This document shows positions 13,784 to 16,414 of a stretch of DNA of 16,414 nt, one piece after another. The stretch's first letter is position 1. Each line of letters starts with the position of its first letter. The DNA is taken from NCBI GenBank assembly GCA_040377825.1, contig JBEINZ010000039.1, positions 1-16,414 of the forward strand, given 5' to 3'. The notes beneath the pieces were generated by a model. It made no database searches. It worked only from the letters and a program-made list of their open reading frames with translations, and was not told the origin of the DNA. Source of the stretch: JBEINZ01 sp040377825. GTDB lineage: Bacteria; Pseudomonadota; Alphaproteobacteria; Rhizobiales; Ancalomicrobiaceae. Made by a program: the position numbers and the translations under genes.

Positions 13784-13800
13784 TTGATGCGCTACATCAA
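13784..13800. promoter_or_regulatory. Inverted repeat in the phnN leader, candidate operator
   Basis: TTGATG-CGCTA-CATCAA is a perfect 6-bp inverted repeat located between the putative phnN -10 element and its start codon. The spacing (TTGAT-N7-ATCAA) excludes a normal FNR/FixK box (N4). A second inverted repeat, GTCAC-N6-GTGAC (13731-13746), lies nearer the start codon. The binding protein is unknown. Confidence 0.3.
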
Positions 13801-13822
13801 GAGTCATCGCTATTCTATTGGA

Positions 13823-13828
13823 ATTATA
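13823..13828 (-). promoter_or_regulatory. Candidate -10 element of the phnN promoter
   Basis: TATAAT occurs on the - strand about 105 bp before the phnN start in a distinctly AT-rich gap (13719-13854). The corresponding -35 region (TGCTGA with 16-nt spacing) is a poor match, so the assignment rests on the -10 match and on location. Confidence 0.3.
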
Positions 13829-13854
13829 CATCTACGTTCTGAGTTCAGCACCCT

Positions 13855-14727
13855 TCAGGCCCGTGCCCGCCAAACGATCGCCAAGCCGGCACCGACCACG
13901 ATCATGGAACCGATCAAGACCCTGGTTCCCGGCATTTCGTTGAAGAACCAATTGCCGATCACCATGGCCCAGAGCATCGAGGCGTATTCCAGCGGCGCGA
14001 TGGTCGAGGCCGGGGCATATCGGTAGCTTTGGGTCAGCATCAACTGGCCGATCCCGCCAAGAAGGCCCGCGAGCACCAGAAGCAAAGTGTCGCGCGGGGA
14101 GGGGATCACCCAACCGAATGGCAACGTCAGCAGCGCGAACAGCGCGGAGCCGATCGAGAAATACACAACGATTGCGCCGGTCGGCTCGGTCGCCGTGAGG
14201 CGCCGGATTTGTATGCCAGCCAGTGCCATGAATAGTGCTGATGTAAACGACATCATCGCACCGATCGACTGCGAGTCACCGCTGAACTGATGGTCCAATT
14301 CCAGATGCGGTGATAGCGTCACGAGAACACCGACAAAGCCTACCGCCACCGCAATCCATCGATCATACCGGACAATCTCGCCAAGCACGATCGCCGCAAG
14401 CGCTACGGTGATAAGAGGCGCGGCGTAACTGATCGCCAGGGCATCGGGGAGCGGCAACCTTTGTAGGCCGCCAAACCACAGGATCATCGCCGTCACGCCG
14501 AAAAACGACCGAACGATATGGGCGAAAGGGCGTGAGGTTTTCAAACCCGCGCCGGTTTCACCCCGCCACCACAACACGCCCAGCACGGGCAACAGCGCGA
14601 AAAACGACCGAAAAAACACGGCCTCGCCGGGCGGAACCGCGAGCCCCACTGACTTGATCAATGCCACCATCACCGCGAAAACCACGGTGGAGGCGACTTT
14701 TAGGGCAATGCCGGTAAGCGGACGCAT
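13855..14727 (-). CDS. EamA/DMT-superfamily transporter (RhaT/YdcZ-like 10-TM permease)
   Basis: A 290-residue inner-membrane protein with two EamA repeats and about ten hydrophobic helices. Features include the N-terminal KVASTVVFAVMVALIKSVG, the PPGEAVFFRSFFAL segment of helix 2, and the second-repeat stretch YRYAPASTIAPLEYASMLWA, which is typical for exporters of amino acids or metabolites in this family. Substrate unknown. The ATG at 14727 is chosen: the frame stays open back to 14916, but the added residues are repeat-derived (ILEGEGD type) and not membrane-protein-like. The Shine-Dalgarno site before 14727 is weak. It is 136 bp upstream of phnN on the same strand; a promoter-like gap separates them, so a shared operon is doubtful. 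Confidence 0.87.
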   Translation of the reverse strand: MRPLTGIALKVASTVVFAVMVALIKSVGLAVPPGEAVFFRSFFALLPVLGVLWWRGETGAGLKTSRPFAHIVRSFFGVTAMILWFGGLQRLPLPDALAISYAAPLITVALAAIVLGEIVRYDRWIAVAVGFVGVLVTLSPHLELDHQFSGDSQSIGAMMSFTSALFMALAGIQIRRLTATEPTGAIVVYFSIGSALFALLTLPFGWVIPSPRDTLLLVLAGLLGGIGQLMLTQSYRYAPASTIAPLEYASMLWAMVIGNWFFNEMPGTRVLIGSMIVVGAGLAIVWRARA

Positions 14728-14932
14728 GGCTGTTGCTTTGGACCCTTCGACGCAATGTCCGCCAAACCCATGACAGCAAACACAAGTCGGAACCACACAA
14801 GGAACCACCACAATCCGAGATCGATAGGCGCCATCGCCTTCTCCTTCAAGGATTCCCCCGCGAAAAAAGGGGGTGCAGCGCTGTCGGCACGACGAGACAA
14901 TCAACGCCACAACCAAAGATATATAGCCTCCG

Positions 14933-14942
14933 CCCCCCCCCC
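14933..14942. repeat. Homopolymer of ten C
   Basis: Ten consecutive C residues at the left edge of a RIME-type module. Such tracts slip during replication and are also a classic place for sequencing or assembly length errors; here it lies outside genes, so no reading frame depends on it. Confidence 0.9.
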
Positions 14943-15031
14943 TCTCCCCTTAAGGGAGACGGTGGCCGAAGGTCAGATGAGGGGTTGGTTCAACGATTTC
15001 AAGGGGTTGCGACTTAGTGCCTTGGGCAAGA

Positions 15032-15111
15032 GACCCCTCATCCGCCCGTTGGGCACCTTCTCCCTCAAGGGGAGAAGGCGATGGACGCGATAGATCTTTG
15101 GTTGAGGGGTC
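15032..15111. repeat. Nested palindrome in the RIME-like repeat
   Basis: Outer arms GACCCCTCA (15032-15040) and TGAGGGGTC (15103-15111) are exact complements and enclose an inner hairpin with arms CCTTCTCCC (15056-15064) and GGGAGAAGG (15070-15078). The order 'CCCCTCATCCG...CACCTTCTCCC...GGGAGAAGG' is the form of rhizobial intergenic mosaic elements known from Hyphomicrobiales. Confidence 0.75.
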
Positions 15112-15193
15112 GCCCGAATCCGCTTTTCGCAGACCAATCCTCAAGGAGAGACGGCAAAGGAGTCGAGAGACCTCGCCGTGAAGTGCAACCCGA

Positions 15194-16414
15194 TTACGAA
15201 GCGGCTTGGATTGCGTCCCATATTTTCAGCGGGGTCAGAGGCATGTCGAGGTGGCGGATGGCGTAGGCGCGCCAGAGGGCGTCGTTGACGGCGTTGGCGA
15301 CGGCGGGCGTGGCGCCGATGGTGCCGGCTTCGCCCGCGCCCTTGATGCCGAGCGCGTTGGTTGTCGAGGGAACGTTGCGGGTTTCGAAATAGATCGGCGG
15401 GATGTTGTCCGCGCGCGGCATGCCATAGTCCATGAAGGATGCGGTTAGGAGCTGACCGGTTTCGTCATAGACGGTGTTTTCGGTCAGCGCCTGGCCGAGA
15501 CCCTGGGCGATGCCGCCGTGAAGCTGGCCGGAGAGCAGAAGCGGGTTCACGGTGACGCCGAAATCGTCGACGATCCAATAGCCGACCGGCTGGACCGTGC
15601 CGGTTTCCGGATCGATCTCGACCTCGCAGACATGCGTGCCGTTCGGATAGGTGCATTCCTTCTGCTCGAAATTGCCGTAGCCCTTGCGGGCCTCTTCGTC
15701 CGGAGCCGCCTTGGCGACATCGGCGAGGCTGATCGAACGATCGGTGCCGACGATGCGCACCGCGCCATCGACGAGTTCGAGATCCCCCGCGGATGCCTCC
15801 AGCTTGTCGGCCGCGATGGTCTTGATCTTTTCCACAAGCACCTTGGAGGCGATATCGACCGAGGCCGCGCCGAGCGGGATCGAGCGCGACCCGCCGGTGC
15901 CGCCGCCATTCGCGACGAGATCGGTGTCGCCCTGCACCGTCTTCACCTTGGATATGTCGAGGCTGAGATAGGCGGCGATCACCTGACCGTAGGCGGTGGC
16001 GTGGCCCTGGCCGTTCGACTGCGTACCGATATAGAGCGTGACCGTACCATCGGTCCCGAGCACGACATTCGCTTCCTCGGAGCCCGGGAAGGCGCAGGCC
16101 TCGATGTAGCTTGCAAAGCCATAGCCGCGCAGCTTGCCCTTCGCCGTGGAGGCGGCAAGGCGCGCGTCGAAGCCGGCGCGGTCGGTGACTTCCAGCGCGC
16201 GGGCGAGATGACCGGGGAAATCGCCGGTGTCGTAATGCCGGCCGGTCGGCGTCTTGTAGGGCAGGGTCTTGATGAAGTTGATGTCGCGGAAAGCCTCCGG
16301 CGTCATGCCGATCTCATGGGCGGCGACATCCATCAGCCGCTCGATGAGATAAGCCGCCTCCGGTCGGCCGGCGCCGCGATAGGCATCGACCGGCACGGTG
16401 TTGGTGTAGCTGCC
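15194..16414 (-). CDS. Xanthine dehydrogenase-family molybdopterin-binding subunit, form-II CoxL-like (partial, N-terminus beyond window)
   Basis: The last 406 residues of a large molybdenum-hydroxylase subunit; the frame is open to the right edge, and the GTG at 16396 is an internal Val, not a start. The fragment begins GSYTNTVPVDAYRGAGRPEA. AYRGAGR (16364-16384) is the active-site loop of form-II (BMS) CO-dehydrogenase-like proteins; true form-I CO dehydrogenases have AYxCSFR with the copper-binding Cys. Further molybdenum-cofactor signatures are GTQSNGQGHATAYGQV, GGTGGSRS and the catalytic-Glu motif GIKGAGEAGTIGATPAVANAV near the C-terminus. The enzyme hydroxylates a small carbon or heterocyclic substrate with medium and small partner subunits (FAD and 2Fe-2S), not visible here. 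The substrate of form-II proteins is generally unproven, and purine-type heterocycles are possible. Confidence 0.92.
   Translation of the reverse strand, partial: GSYTNTVPVDAYRGAGRPEAAYLIERLMDVAAHEIGMTPEAFRDINFIKTLPYKTPTGRHYDTGDFPGHLARALEVTDRAGFDARLAASTAKGKLRGYGFASYIEACAFPGSEEANVVLGTDGTVTLYIGTQSNGQGHATAYGQVIAAYLSLDISKVKTVQGDTDLVANGGGTGGSRSIPLGAASVDIASKVLVEKIKTIAADKLEASAGDLELVDGAVRIVGTDRSISLADVAKAAPDEEARKGYGNFEQKECTYPNGTHVCEVEIDPETGTVQPVGYWIVDDFGVTVNPLLLSGQLHGGIAQGLGQALTENTVYDETGQLLTASFMDYGMPRADNIPPIYFETRNVPSTTNALGIKGAGEAGTIGATPAVANAVNDALWRAYAIRHLDMPLTPLKIWDAIQAAS

Larger units (their letters stand above)
14831..15160. repeat. Second mosaic repeat cluster, with a RIME-like compound palindrome
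   Basis: The gap between the EamA gene and the molybdenum hydroxylase gene holds at least four repeat blocks. A + copy (14831-14873) has the CCATCGCCTTCTCC head and a CCCCC/GGGGG stem around GCGAAAAAA, followed by a GACAATCAACGCCACAACC tail also seen at 12785-12804. Two RIME-type modules face each other at 14941-14984 and 15034-15078. A block at 15083-15115 is an inverted copy of 12863-12893 (shared CTCAACCAAAGATCTATCGC). A last - copy of the head and hairpin lies at 15116-15155. The remaining DNA from 14728 to 14830 shows nothing clear beyond the upstream region of the EamA gene. Confidence 0.75.

Noticed and set aside
13784..13800. FNR/FixK box in front of phnN
   Set aside because: TTGAT and ATCAA are present but separated by 7 nt instead of 4.
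14728..14916. Longer N-terminus of the EamA transporter
   Set aside because: The extra 63 residues come from the intergenic repeat and an untranslated leader; helix 1 of the family begins right after the ATG at 14727.
12733..15160. CRISPR array
   Set aside because: The repeats are few, inverted with respect to each other, of unequal spacing and block-shuffled; no regular repeat-spacer pattern exists.
1..16414. tRNA or rRNA genes
   Set aside because: No cloverleaf with a GTTCGANTC-type T-loop or ribosomal RNA segment was recognised by eye in any intergenic gap.

Overview
The window reads as a chromosomal or large-plasmid segment of an alphaproteobacterium, most likely of the order Hyphomicrobiales (Rhizobiales). 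The DNA is GC-rich with strong G/C third-position bias. The encoded proteins resemble rhizobial ones (the biuret hydrolase is close to the Rhizobium leguminosarum enzyme as I remember it). The gaps on the right hold mosaic palindromic repeats of the RIME type known from rhizobia. No exact species can be named from this sequence alone.

Left and centre (2-10148, all + strand) form a nitrogen-scavenging locus. After the tail of a 2-oxoglutarate/Fe(II) oxygenase (2-154) comes a non-coding stretch with a near-perfect sigma-54 promoter (464-478). Then follow a BMP-type ABC importer (binding protein 549-1670, permeases 1839-2963 and 2968-3885, duplicated ATPase 5722-7287) and, interleaved with it, a formamidase-like nitrilase (3908-4927) and two isochorismatase-fold cysteine amidohydrolases: a biuret hydrolase BiuH (4971-5699) and a second enzyme (7298-7999) that is a candidate triuret hydrolase. 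The run ends in atzG-atzE-atzH (8140-10148). No cyanuric acid hydrolase (AtzD) or allophanate hydrolase (AtzF) is in the window. The most economical reading is a pathway for linear polyureas: triuret -> 1-carboxybiuret (second cysteine hydrolase), 1-carboxybiuret -> 1,3-dicarboxyurea (AtzEG) -> allophanate (AtzH), with BiuH catching biuret that forms by spontaneous decarboxylation. Allophanate would be finished by an enzyme encoded elsewhere. The sigma-54 promoter fits induction under nitrogen limitation.

The middle (10149-12732) holds a small PilZ-domain protein, an N-terminally truncated trypsin-like protease remnant on the - strand, about 480 bp with no recognisable gene, and a DHA2-type MFS exporter.

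The right side (13077-16414, all - strand) holds phnN (ribose 1,5-bisphosphokinase), an EamA/DMT transporter, and the C-terminal 406 residues of a form-II CoxL-like molybdenum hydroxylase large subunit that runs off the window. The gaps around these genes (12733-13076 and 14831-15160) are filled with inverted copies of a mosaic, hairpin-rich intergenic repeat.
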